The position numbers were made by a program, and so were the translations under genes. The notes under the pieces are model-generated. The model saw only the letters and a list, made by a program, of their open reading frames with translations, was not told the DNA's origin and ran no database searches. Positions 7,058 to 15,546 of a DNA stretch of 20,381 bases are shown here, one piece after another. The stretch's first letter is position 1. Every line of letters starts with the position of its first letter. Source of the stretch: Alistipes sp. (GTDB taxonomy: Bacteria; Bacteroidota; Bacteroidia; Bacteroidales; Rikenellaceae); the NCBI GenBank assembly GCA_022511355.1, contig JAFLRS010000014.1, forward strand, positions 1 to 20,381, written 5' to 3'.

Positions 7058-8554
7058 ATGGCGAAGTTAATGAAATATTGGCTGTTCTGTTTTGTATGTT
7101 GTTTGACGGCGGTTTCCTGTATGACGGATAGTGCGGAACCCGCAGGCGGACAAAAATCACCATATTTGCAGGAGATTACCGTAACCCGCACCCCGCTCGC
7201 CCTGGCAAACGACGAGGCGGATGCGGATACCGACCCGGACGCAAAACCGAAGACGGAACCCGAAGAACCGGCTCCGCTCTATGATGGCGAGGTGATTTAC
7301 GATGCGCAGCTGACTCCCGGAAGAAGCATACTCTATGTTTCGCAGCGAACCCGAAATTCGCTTCCGTTCAGTAAAGCGCCCGATGCACCGCCGACTTATC
7401 AATACGTCAATTACAAAAACGACGATGCCAATTGGGATGAGGGTTTCAATTTCCAACCTGACGTTCCTGAAAATTTCGACCCGACAACGCAAGACAACCC
7501 GTATGCACTGAACTGGGAAGAAGTGGGTTCGTTCGGTTCGGTGGGTAACGGTTTTGCGCTTTGTGCGATGTTCTATCCCGACAATGTGAACGGAACTCGC
7601 ACCGTCGCTACGAACCAGAGCAAATTGGAAGATTTGCAGCGTTCTGATATTCAGGCCGCTTATCACTCGACGTCGGCGTTGTATTCGCGCATCCGCTTCC
7701 GTCTGTACCACCTGATGGTTTACTACAAAATCAATCTCTATGTGCCGGCGTTCCAGACGACAATGAAGGGTGGCGAGGAGCAGGACCCCTCGGGATATTT
7801 GCCTGCACAGCTGATTGAGGCATGTGTGAAGCAGGTGTGCCCCAATTTTACAATCGACTGGGCTACGGGTGTCACCTCCGACAAAAGTCCCGCGGTCATA
7901 CTGAATGATTCGGACCACACGCTGTATGATATACAGATGTATTCCCATGCTCATTCGGAAGATACGCTTGTCGACGAGACTGTGCCCGCCGAGCCGGAGC
8001 CCGATACCGACGATTTGACGCGCGCGGGCAGCGAAGGCGGCAGCCTTAGCGGCGACGGCGACGAAAGTGGCGAACAGAACTCGGACGAGGCATCGGGCGA
8101 TATCCGTCCGTTGAAGAAGACCAAAATAAATGTATATCCGTTCCTGACTGATGATATGCTCAAAATCCAGCCGCTGGATTATGATGCGAAGAACCTCACC
8201 ATGTATGACGATGTTTACCAGTACTCGTTCAGCGTGATTATTCCGGCGCAGTACGATGACTTCTATAAGCAGGAACCGGGCTGGTTGCATTTCGAGTTCC
8301 TGAAAACGGGCGGAATCCACAAACATTACTATTTCCAGAGCGGTTTCTCGGGCCACGGCATGCCTGGTCAGGTGAACAGCATCGTCAGAAAGAGCGGTGT
8401 ATTGCAGGTTCTGAATCTCTATCTGCCGCGCAAGGGCGACGAGGTGATTCTCATCGGTGCCGAAGTTGAGCCGTGGATACCTGTGGAGACCGACGAAGTG
8501 ACCCTCCAGCAGAAAGACAAGGATAAGAACGACGACAAGAACGGATACCGATGA
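7058..8554 (+). CDS. Fimbrillin-like lipoprotein (BF2992-like fimbrillin-A clan)
   Basis: The product has 498 residues. Lipobox AVSC sets the lipidated cysteine at 21, and ITVTRTPLA places a Thr-Arg site at R44, 23 residues on. The middle has SRIRFRLYHLMVYYKINLYVP (from 210), where the first structural half of these fimbrillin-like proteins settles into strand structure. An acidic, flexible insert spans about 308-348 (Glu/Pro then Gly/Ser/Asp). The C-terminus has VLQVLNLYLPRKGDEVIL then AEVEPWIP, the family's closing strands with their conserved tryptophan, and a charged KDKDKNDDKN tail. It resembles the N-terminal domain of the giant protein that follows, and they may be neighbours in the fibre. 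It starts 12 bases after the previous gene; an alternative ATG at 7070 would still leave a signal peptide. Family assignment is by recalled pattern. Confidence 0.65.
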   Translation: MAKLMKYWLFCFVCCLTAVSCMTDSAEPAGGQKSPYLQEITVTRTPLALANDEADADTDPDAKPKTEPEEPAPLYDGEVIYDAQLTPGRSILYVSQRTRNSLPFSKAPDAPPTYQYVNYKNDDANWDEGFNFQPDVPENFDPTTQDNPYALNWEEVGSFGSVGNGFALCAMFYPDNVNGTRTVATNQSKLEDLQRSDIQAAYHSTSALYSRIRFRLYHLMVYYKINLYVPAFQTTMKGGEEQDPSGYLPAQLIEACVKQVCPNFTIDWATGVTSDKSPAVILNDSDHTLYDIQMYSHAHSEDTLVDETVPAEPEPDTDDLTRAGSEGGSLSGDGDESGEQNSDEASGDIRPLKKTKINVYPFLTDDMLKIQPLDYDAKNLTMYDDVYQYSFSVIIPAQYDDFYKQEPGWLHFEFLKTGGIHKHYYFQSGFSGHGMPGQVNSIVRKSGVLQVLNLYLPRKGDEVILIGAEVEPWIPVETDEVTLQQKDKDKNDDKNGYR

Positions 8555-8612
8555 GCCTTCCGGAAACTTCCGTTAATTCGGAGAGCGAAACAAACCCTAA
8601 TTTTAATTTGAG

Positions 8613-11600
8613 ATGAACAACTCTGCATTCTCTATATCGAAACGCATTTACTCCGGCCTGTTGATGCTGGCGACAATCTGTTTTGCATCCTGTTCACTGG
8701 ACAATACCGATGATTTTCCGGGCCCGGAACCGGCAGAGACATCCGACTATTTCAGGGTCGGGGCTTCGGTGGCCTCCAATGTCTACACCCGAAACAGATA
8801 TATAAAAGATGGAGAGGTCGATGAGGGTGATTTTGTCCTGACATATCCTTATACCGCAAGCATCGTTCAGGGTGATATTTCCTACACATACCGTCTGGCC
8901 GATGTAAGGTTCGGTGAGGAGGGACTCAGCACGACGGGTTTCGTGACGCATATGAAGGATAATAAACTCGTCGAACTTAAATGGAACGATATATATATCG
9001 GAACCACTACGACCAACGCATCGCAGACGGCGGTGTTCTATCTCGACAATGTGCCGGATGATTTGAATAACCCCGCGATAAATAGCAAAGATGACCACCG
9101 AGTCGTATTCTATGAAGATGTTGGGGCTCCGGAGGGGAAGAAGAATCCTTTTGTCGCAGGCGTTTTCGACGAAAAAAATGGCACCAACGACCTGTTGTGG
9201 GGAACGCAGGAGGCGGCCAACCTCTCGAAAAAGGTGGATTTCAAACTCCATCACAATATGTCGCGCGTGCGCGTGATTATAGATGTCGAGCCGCGAGACG
9301 ACAACCATGCGATGGTCGACTTGAGAAAAGTGGCCAAGTTGGAGATAACGAATCTCTATCTCAGACCCGAAGAGTTCGACCGCACAAACGGCAATCTGAT
9401 ACTGCCGCTGAATCTTTCCGATAATGAGCAAGAGAACACGCTGACACTGGTCGATATCAACTCCGAGACCGGAGAGAATGTGATGGAGTGGGGCAATATA
9501 TTTGAAGACTTCGAAGAAGGCGATGAGGAGCTGGATAAAATAACATACACGACAAAAGATTTCGTGCTGCCGCCCCAATCGGTTGTGAACACATCCGACC
9601 GTCCGAAACTCAGGCTGACCGTACCCGCGAAATATGCGGATGTGGACAGAACCGACGAACCTGTGATATTCGAGGTGTCGCTGCCTCAAACTATGTATGA
9701 GCCGAGCCAGCCGGGTGAGACGTCGCCGCCGAAGACGTTCAGTTTCCTGAAAGAGCACATTCTGACGATCAGGGCAAAGGTGGGTCCTCCGCAAATGGAG
9801 CTGGAATTTGCACCGGTGCAGGTCGAGGATTGGGTCGATCTGGGCGAATATCAGATTACGGGCAATCAGGCCGGTATCTATAACAACGACGACTTCAATG
9901 ATTTTGTGGATTGTTATCTGAGAAAGAATGATGTGCGTCTCGAAAAATACGGATACACGACCAGCCAGTCGAACGGCCAGCCCGATAAGTGGACCATCAT
10001 GTTCTGGAGCAGGACGGTCTCTGTCGATTATGACGAGATATTGGGCAAACTGAAAGTCGACGAGAACGATGAAGAATATAAAACATTCTTCGAGGAGCAT
10101 CCGTTCGCGTTCTCGTTCAACAACTATGAAATCGGTGTCACGGGTCGCGACGGAGTTGACAAACTGTCGGGCGCAGCCGGACAAATCATGCTTTACAACT
10201 GGCTGACCGGACTGGATCTTCCGCTGCCGGGCATCGGCGATGCGAATGAGTTCCTGGCGATGATAACGGCTTATAATACAGGCTCGACATCGACCAAACA
10301 GCAGTACGGTGCTTACGACAATACAAACGAACAGTGGGTATTCGAGTTTACGGAGAAGGCCGATCCAGAGATCACGCTGTCATACAATGACATAAGAAAA
10401 ACGATGAATTTCACGGATGGCGGCAACTTCTCCATCAAATTCAGAGGACACACCGTGCGCGTGACGGATATGCCTGGTGGTCGTGAAGATTTAGTGCTGT
10501 CGGGCGATGAGGGCGAACTCATACTCCACGCTATGGTGGCCGCATCGGATGGCGATGGCGGCATATACTCGCCCGATGATGTCGATTTGCTGATTAAGGC
10601 TTACAACCAGCTGGCAGTTTCCGACGATAATGGCGGTGATAACGGCAACGAATCCGGGTCGAAGCTGGATCTCAGCTGGCTTGTCGAGGAGGGTCACTTC
10701 GGAACGAAGGCAGCCAACGGCTCGTGGACATTCAAGTTTATGAAGCCGATGGAGCTGGACGGCCCCAAAATCTATGGAACGATGGTGCCCGACAGTTCGA
10801 AGGGTCTGCCCGACTACACATTCAATCTGAACAGCATGGTCGTGAAGGTGGCCGATACCGGTACGTATGTATATCAGCCCAGCGTCGGCAACCTCAAGAA
10901 ACTCTTCGCAAACGGCGGTCAGGCAACCACCGTAGCTGAACTGAAGAACATTATCACCTATGCCAACAACGGCAATCCCATCTACAGGAGATACTATGGC
11001 TGGTATAATGAGCCTGCGAAACTGTGGGAGTATCCGATTAACGGAACATTCTCTATCTCATACGAGGATTTGTGGAAGAAGCTCACCTCGACCGAACCGC
11101 TCGAACTGATATTGGTTGGCGAATCTAAAGTCACGGTGACCGGACTCAAAGCGCTGGGTGTTGAGGAAGATACGCTTATCTGCCGAGGCCGTCAGGGTGC
11201 TGAGATGCTGCTCAAGATAATGCGCGGCACCTATGAGTTCGATGAGCTCGAATCCGGTATCGAGATTCCGGGCGACTTTGCGGAGTTGTTCACGGCGTAT
11301 AACTCCAACAATACGGCGGGCATGAGCCGGTTCGGCTCTTATGACGAGGCCGCCGGCAAGTGGGTATTCGGATTTACGTCAACGTCCGAATCGCAAATAG
11401 AGGTGCCGTACAGTGCGCTGCACGGCAAGATTCAGGCCGATTCGGCGGCGGGCGATTTTGAATTCGATTTCGGCAGCCATACCGTGAAGATTACAGGCCT
11501 GCCTGGCGGAGACCCTGATTCGATAGTGTTGTCCGGCAGCGATAAGGACCAGGCCCTGTTCCGTGCTATACTGACCGAACCCGGCCAGATATCGTCGCCC

Positions 11601-13571
11601 GCGGATGTAACATGGCTGATGGGTGCTTACAACGGAGCGGTGTCTACGTTGAGCCTGTCGGCTGGCAGCTACGTTCCGGCAAGCACGTTCAGTTTGCCGA
11701 TGAGCAATTTCAGCTATCGTAGCAGTGCCGTCACTCCACTGGTTGCCGTCTCCGGCAATTTCGACTGGATATACGGTCTGTATGGCAACAAGAACGGCAA
11801 TGCGTGGACATTCATTATCGGCAACAGCATTCGACTGAGAGGTTCCGAAATATACGGCATGATGATTCCCGGCGGCGACAAACCTGACTACGAATTTTCT
11901 TATGTTTCGGATTCGGGCGTTCAGGTGGTCGATGGCGAGTTCCCGGCTGAGAATGTAATTCCCGCAAACCTCAAGAAACTGTTTGCCCAGAGCGGGGCAA
12001 TAGCATCTGCAACCGACCTCAGCGGAATGATAACGGCCGCAGCGAGCGGTAATTCTGTTACCGGCCGATACTATGGCAGGAAGAACGCAGACAAGTGGGA
12101 ATATACCGTTGCCGAATCTTTGTCGAGAGTCGACTTCCAGGCTATCCGCGGAACGCTGAAAGATATTGCAGAGTTCGACCTGTTATTCGCGAACGAGAGT
12201 GTTGCAGTGGAACTCATCAATCTGCCTCGCGGTTACAGACCTGTTGACTGCATCGGTTCGGAGGGCGCACAAACGCTTTACAGCATCCTGCGCGACACCT
12301 ATCCCGAACCTGTGACGGGTCTTAAGTCGAATGATGATGTCGAAGCTATGATAACGGCATACCGCAGCAGTGTCAACTCGGATGAGTTGTGGATATATGG
12401 CACGAACCCGACGGGCAGCAAATGGAACTTCGTATTCCTCAAGTCGTTGTCGTTGACCGCGGATGCAATCTGCGGCAAGATGACTCCGAGCGCGGGCTAT
12501 GAATTTGAGTATGGCCCGGGTGTATCGATAACGGTTACAGACGGTGCTGCGAGCGTTTCGGACATGGCGGCCGATAAGCTGAGGATGCTGTTCTCTGCCG
12601 AGGGCGTCATCGCGACGGCTGCAGACCTTACGAATATGCTGTCCGCAAATGCAGTTGAACGCCGATACTACGGCCGCAAGGATGCGTCGGGCAAATGGAT
12701 ATTCCCGATTTCGGGCACATTCAGCATTGCATACGACACTTTCAAAGGCCAACTTGCGGGAGAAACCTTTGAAACGCCGCTTGAAGGCGGGGTGGTAACG
12801 GTAACGGGACTTCCCGGCAGCAGACAGGTCGTATGCTCGGGTGCGGACGGCGCACAGACGCTCCACGACATTCTCGCCGGAACCTACAAGCCCAGAGCTG
12901 GCATCGAACTGGCTTCGGATATAACGTCGTTGATATCTGCCTATCCGAACAATGAATCTGAACTGGAGATTTACGGAACGAAGGAGGGTGAGAAGTGGAA
13001 GTTTATCTTCCGAGCATCGATGTCTCTCGTTGCGGATGCAATCTGCGGCAAGATGACTCCGAGTACGGGCTATGAATTTGAGTACGACCCGGGTGTATCG
13101 ATAACGGTTACTGACGGTGCTGCGAGCATTTCGGCCATGGCGGCCGAAAAACTGAGGGTTCTGTTCTCGGCCGAGGGTGTCATCGCGACGGCTGCAGACC
13201 TTACGAATATGTTGTCCGCAAATGCAGTTGAGCGCCGATACTACGGCCGCAAGGATGCGTCGGGCAAATGGAGCTTCCCGATTTCGGGCACGTTCAGCAT
13301 TGCCTACGACAGTCTCGACAGCAAACTGACGGGAGAGACATTTGAGATGTCACTTGAAGGCCGTGCGGTCGTAACGGTAACGGGTGTGCCCACAGCTGAG
13401 ACCGATGTTACGGAGTCTCTCGATATCAGTGCGGATAATGTCGAAACCCTTTATGAGATTCTGAAAGGCACCTATACACCGCCCGTGCCTCCCTCAACCG
13501 GCGACGACGGAGATGATGACAATAACGGCGGCGGCTCCGGCTCAGACCCCGACCCCGAGACGCAACCTTAA
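8613..13571 (+). CDS. Giant fimbrillin-like lipoprotein with about eleven tandem modules, putative pilus tip adhesin
   Basis: The product has 1652 residues, roughly three times the size of ordinary fimbrillins. Lipobox FASC sets the lipid cysteine at 27, and VYTRN offers a cleavage arginine at R60. Residues about 50-420 form a fimbrillin-like domain (FKLHHNMSRVRVIIDV; EHILTIRAKV; closing strand with W407). From about 427 to 1621 there are some eleven modules of 93-136 residues. Each starts with a helix such as NEFLAMITAYN or DDVEAMITAYR, then YGxYD...W.F.F, then IxGKM or similar. The module ends either as TVTGLPG...SGxxGAQTLY (type B) or as ITVTDG...KLRMLF (type A). A Pro then Asp/Gly-rich tail ends the protein. 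Modules start near 427, 543, 655, 772, 887, 998, 1134, 1241, 1337, 1435 and 1528. I do not recognise the module as a named domain. An adhesive tip role is inferred from size, repeats and operon position. Confidence 0.75.
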   Translation: MNNSAFSISKRIYSGLLMLATICFASCSLDNTDDFPGPEPAETSDYFRVGASVASNVYTRNRYIKDGEVDEGDFVLTYPYTASIVQGDISYTYRLADVRFGEEGLSTTGFVTHMKDNKLVELKWNDIYIGTTTTNASQTAVFYLDNVPDDLNNPAINSKDDHRVVFYEDVGAPEGKKNPFVAGVFDEKNGTNDLLWGTQEAANLSKKVDFKLHHNMSRVRVIIDVEPRDDNHAMVDLRKVAKLEITNLYLRPEEFDRTNGNLILPLNLSDNEQENTLTLVDINSETGENVMEWGNIFEDFEEGDEELDKITYTTKDFVLPPQSVVNTSDRPKLRLTVPAKYADVDRTDEPVIFEVSLPQTMYEPSQPGETSPPKTFSFLKEHILTIRAKVGPPQMELEFAPVQVEDWVDLGEYQITGNQAGIYNNDDFNDFVDCYLRKNDVRLEKYGYTTSQSNGQPDKWTIMFWSRTVSVDYDEILGKLKVDENDEEYKTFFEEHPFAFSFNNYEIGVTGRDGVDKLSGAAGQIMLYNWLTGLDLPLPGIGDANEFLAMITAYNTGSTSTKQQYGAYDNTNEQWVFEFTEKADPEITLSYNDIRKTMNFTDGGNFSIKFRGHTVRVTDMPGGREDLVLSGDEGELILHAMVAASDGDGGIYSPDDVDLLIKAYNQLAVSDDNGGDNGNESGSKLDLSWLVEEGHFGTKAANGSWTFKFMKPMELDGPKIYGTMVPDSSKGLPDYTFNLNSMVVKVADTGTYVYQPSVGNLKKLFANGGQATTVAELKNIITYANNGNPIYRRYYGWYNEPAKLWEYPINGTFSISYEDLWKKLTSTEPLELILVGESKVTVTGLKALGVEEDTLICRGRQGAEMLLKIMRGTYEFDELESGIEIPGDFAELFTAYNSNNTAGMSRFGSYDEAAGKWVFGFTSTSESQIEVPYSALHGKIQADSAAGDFEFDFGSHTVKITGLPGGDPDSIVLSGSDKDQALFRAILTEPGQISSPADVTWLMGAYNGAVSTLSLSAGSYVPASTFSLPMSNFSYRSSAVTPLVAVSGNFDWIYGLYGNKNGNAWTFIIGNSIRLRGSEIYGMMIPGGDKPDYEFSYVSDSGVQVVDGEFPAENVIPANLKKLFAQSGAIASATDLSGMITAAASGNSVTGRYYGRKNADKWEYTVAESLSRVDFQAIRGTLKDIAEFDLLFANESVAVELINLPRGYRPVDCIGSEGAQTLYSILRDTYPEPVTGLKSNDDVEAMITAYRSSVNSDELWIYGTNPTGSKWNFVFLKSLSLTADAICGKMTPSAGYEFEYGPGVSITVTDGAASVSDMAADKLRMLFSAEGVIATAADLTNMLSANAVERRYYGRKDASGKWIFPISGTFSIAYDTFKGQLAGETFETPLEGGVVTVTGLPGSRQVVCSGADGAQTLHDILAGTYKPRAGIELASDITSLISAYPNNESELEIYGTKEGEKWKFIFRASMSLVADAICGKMTPSTGYEFEYDPGVSITVTDGAASISAMAAEKLRVLFSAEGVIATAADLTNMLSANAVERRYYGRKDASGKWSFPISGTFSIAYDSLDSKLTGETFEMSLEGRAVVTVTGVPTAETDVTESLDISADNVETLYEILKGTYTPPVPPSTGDDGDDDNNGGGSGSDPDPETQP
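12459..12737 (+). repeat. Near-identical tandem duplication, copy 1
   Basis: These 279 bases recur at 13032-13310, exactly 573 bases (191 codons) downstream, with about 19 differences counted by eye (about 93% identity). Many differences are silent. The copy covers most of module 8 (type A) and the start of module 9 (type B), from ADAICGKMTP to GTFSIAYD. Confidence 0.85.
13032..13310 (+). repeat. Near-identical tandem duplication, copy 2
   Basis: This is the partner of 12459-12737 in the same frame and orientation. Between and after the copies the modules are still related, but far less so at DNA level. Either only this block duplicated recently, or gene conversion has kept it alike. Confidence 0.85.
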
Positions 13572-13593
13572 TTAAATTGGCGAAAAGATAGTT

Positions 13594-15531
13594 ATGAAGA
13601 TGTTGAAATACATAAAGTTGGCGCTGGCCGGCATATCGCTGGCACTGGTGTCGTGTTCGGACATGCCGGAACAGGAGACTGCCGGTCCGGCCTCGGGTGC
13701 TGTTCCGGCTGAGATAGAGGTCTCACTGCCCGATTCGTTCAGGCCCGCGACTCGCCGCACTGTCGATACGGCTACGGACAGCTGGACCACCAAGTCGTTC
13801 AGCGCGAACGACCGCATAGGCCTGTTCGCCACGACCGGTATGGTGAAAGACGGAAAACTGGAGCCGATTTTCAACGAATATATGGAGTATTATCAGGCTA
13901 CGGGTTCGTCGAACTACCGTTTCCGCAACGACGAGCTGATGATAAATCCCGGTATGATGACGGGCAAAGTCGGCCGGTATGTATATTTCCCGTATTGTCC
14001 GGATATGCCATCCCCGAACCTCGACGAGAAAATCACTCCGGGCAGCAACAAATGGTTTTACGCCAAGCCGACTGCGGAGAAGCCCGGTATGCTTCTGCGC
14101 CGCACGCACGATGACGACCCCAATATCCCCGAGGACGGTTGTCCGCGCTGTGTCGACTATATGTATATCTCCAATATGAGTATCTCCAACGGTGCGATTT
14201 CGGGCGGTTTCTATCACGGTTTCTGCGAACTGATTATTCTGCGCGGAAAGGGTTTCGACCAGATAGACAAAAGATTCCCGACAGATACGGACGACCCTGA
14301 AGTGAATAGGAAAAACAAGGAGAAGCACGCGATTAAAGTGGTTCTGAACCGGCCGGTTACACGAATGACACTGGCTGCATATATGACAAACAGCACCGGC
14401 CAGTATTCGTGGATGCCGCAGCTGTATCCTGAGGCAAATCAGTGGGCAAACTGGGCTACCGACGGTAAAGTCGACGGCCTGACTGAGGAAGAGGCAATGC
14501 GGTGGGAGGCCTGGCAGGGCGAAGACTACATCGACTCGAACAATGGCGAACCGGAACCGCGCCCCGCATGGTATGCCATTATACCCACACAGCACGGTAC
14601 GACCTATACGATTGCCAATTTTATAGAGATATACAACGACGAAGGTCTGTTGTGTCCGGTGACGAACTTCGATTTGTATGTCAATCCCGATACCGGAATC
14701 GCGGACAAACAGATGCGTCCCAACTACCGTTTCGCCGTCGAAATCATGATGACGGAGTCGGGTGCGCTCGCCCGTCCGGTCGAAATATCGAAGTGGATAG
14801 ACAGTGACGGCGAACTCGAGGAGGGACAGAAAGATTCGCACGATATCACCGATGAGAGAACGTCGGGCATCGGCAGCCATGACGCGTTGCTGCAATGGCG
14901 ATTGCTCTACAATGACTTCGTAGGAGAACTTAACAACCATACTATCAACCGCCCGACCGCGGCCGAACTGGAATCAGATACATACAAATACAAGGAGTTA
15001 AGAAATTATGGCGACTACGATTTTACGGAGAATGTCTGGAAATTCTATGTAACCACCGATATCGACCTGAAAGAGCCCTACACTTATATCGACGATTTGC
15101 AGGATGTGCTCGAAGGTGCAAGCCCCAACTCCAGATTCGCGATAAGAAATCTGCGCAATACCTTTATCAAGAAGATTTCCAACAACGGCAGTCTGCGGAA
15201 TCTGGATTTTGAAAAACTCTACGTCAAGCCCTCGGTCTATGACGACGGGACGTCCGGCGCACTCACCAACCGTCTGGAGGGCAGTGGCTCAATCGAAAAC
15301 TGCCATATCAACGAAGGTACGATGGTCGGCGATTTATCTTCCGACAGAGTAATCGGCATGCTGTGCGGCACGGTCAACGGAGGAACGGTCAAAAACTGCG
15401 AGGTGTCGGGTGCAATGATTGGCTATACGTTCGGCGACGACACATATGACGGCGGCCTGTTCGGCAAAGTGAATGACATAGCCAACTACTTCAACAACGA
15501 TGCGACGGGGCTGATTCTGATGTCCTACTAA
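13594..15531 (+). CDS. Fimbrillin-like lipoprotein with GLUG-like C-terminal end
   Basis: The product has 645 residues. Lipobox LVSC sets the lipid cysteine at 21, and PATRRT provides Arg54/Arg55, 33-34 residues on. Residues about 38-400 resemble the Bacteroidales fimbrillin-like family (Mfa_like_1): WTTKSFSANDRIGLFAT, VGRYVYFPY, KVVLNRPVTRMTLAAY, PNYRFAVEIMMTESG, with a closing strand containing VEISKW. A bridge follows at 428-492 that resembles one module of the giant upstream protein (ALLQWRLLYNDF; YGDYDFTENVWKFYVTTDI). The end, from about 515, has GLUG-like turns: SGSIENCHI, GMLCGTVNGGTVKNCEVSG and GGLFGKV. It is short, with no complete beta-helix. CPRC at 183-186 may form a disulfide. 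The gene lies 22 bases after the giant gene and ends in two tandem stops. A minor or tip pilus subunit is the likely role. Confidence 0.72.
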   Translation: MKMLKYIKLALAGISLALVSCSDMPEQETAGPASGAVPAEIEVSLPDSFRPATRRTVDTATDSWTTKSFSANDRIGLFATTGMVKDGKLEPIFNEYMEYYQATGSSNYRFRNDELMINPGMMTGKVGRYVYFPYCPDMPSPNLDEKITPGSNKWFYAKPTAEKPGMLLRRTHDDDPNIPEDGCPRCVDYMYISNMSISNGAISGGFYHGFCELIILRGKGFDQIDKRFPTDTDDPEVNRKNKEKHAIKVVLNRPVTRMTLAAYMTNSTGQYSWMPQLYPEANQWANWATDGKVDGLTEEEAMRWEAWQGEDYIDSNNGEPEPRPAWYAIIPTQHGTTYTIANFIEIYNDEGLLCPVTNFDLYVNPDTGIADKQMRPNYRFAVEIMMTESGALARPVEISKWIDSDGELEEGQKDSHDITDERTSGIGSHDALLQWRLLYNDFVGELNNHTINRPTAAELESDTYKYKELRNYGDYDFTENVWKFYVTTDIDLKEPYTYIDDLQDVLEGASPNSRFAIRNLRNTFIKKISNNGSLRNLDFEKLYVKPSVYDDGTSGALTNRLEGSGSIENCHINEGTMVGDLSSDRVIGMLCGTVNGGTVKNCEVSGAMIGYTFGDDTYDGGLFGKVNDIANYFNNDATGLILMSY

Positions 15532-15546
15532 TAATACGACGCGACG

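Larger units (their letters stand above)
9891..13475 (+). repeat. Array of about eleven protein modules in the giant fimbrillin-like gene
   Basis: Aligning the translation by eye gives eleven related units in the order B-B-A-B-B-A-B-A-B-A-B. The units are diverged at the N-terminal side and increasingly alike towards the C-terminus, where A-B pairs alternate strictly. Anchors shared by most units are a helix ending AYN or similar, an aromatic-Gly (YG, YYG or FG), a Trp in W-x-F, and GKM/GTM or GTF-S-I-x-Y. This gradient suggests growth by duplication at the 3' end. Confidence 0.7.

Noticed and set aside
8603..8610. TTAATTTG before the giant gene as a -7 promoter box
   Set aside because: It ends two bases before the ATG, so transcription would start inside the gene, and no -33 box was seen at the right distance.
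9891..13475. CRISPR-like or intergenic repeat array
   Set aside because: The repeats are coding, in frame, 93-136 residues long and diverged; there are no short identical repeats with unique spacers.
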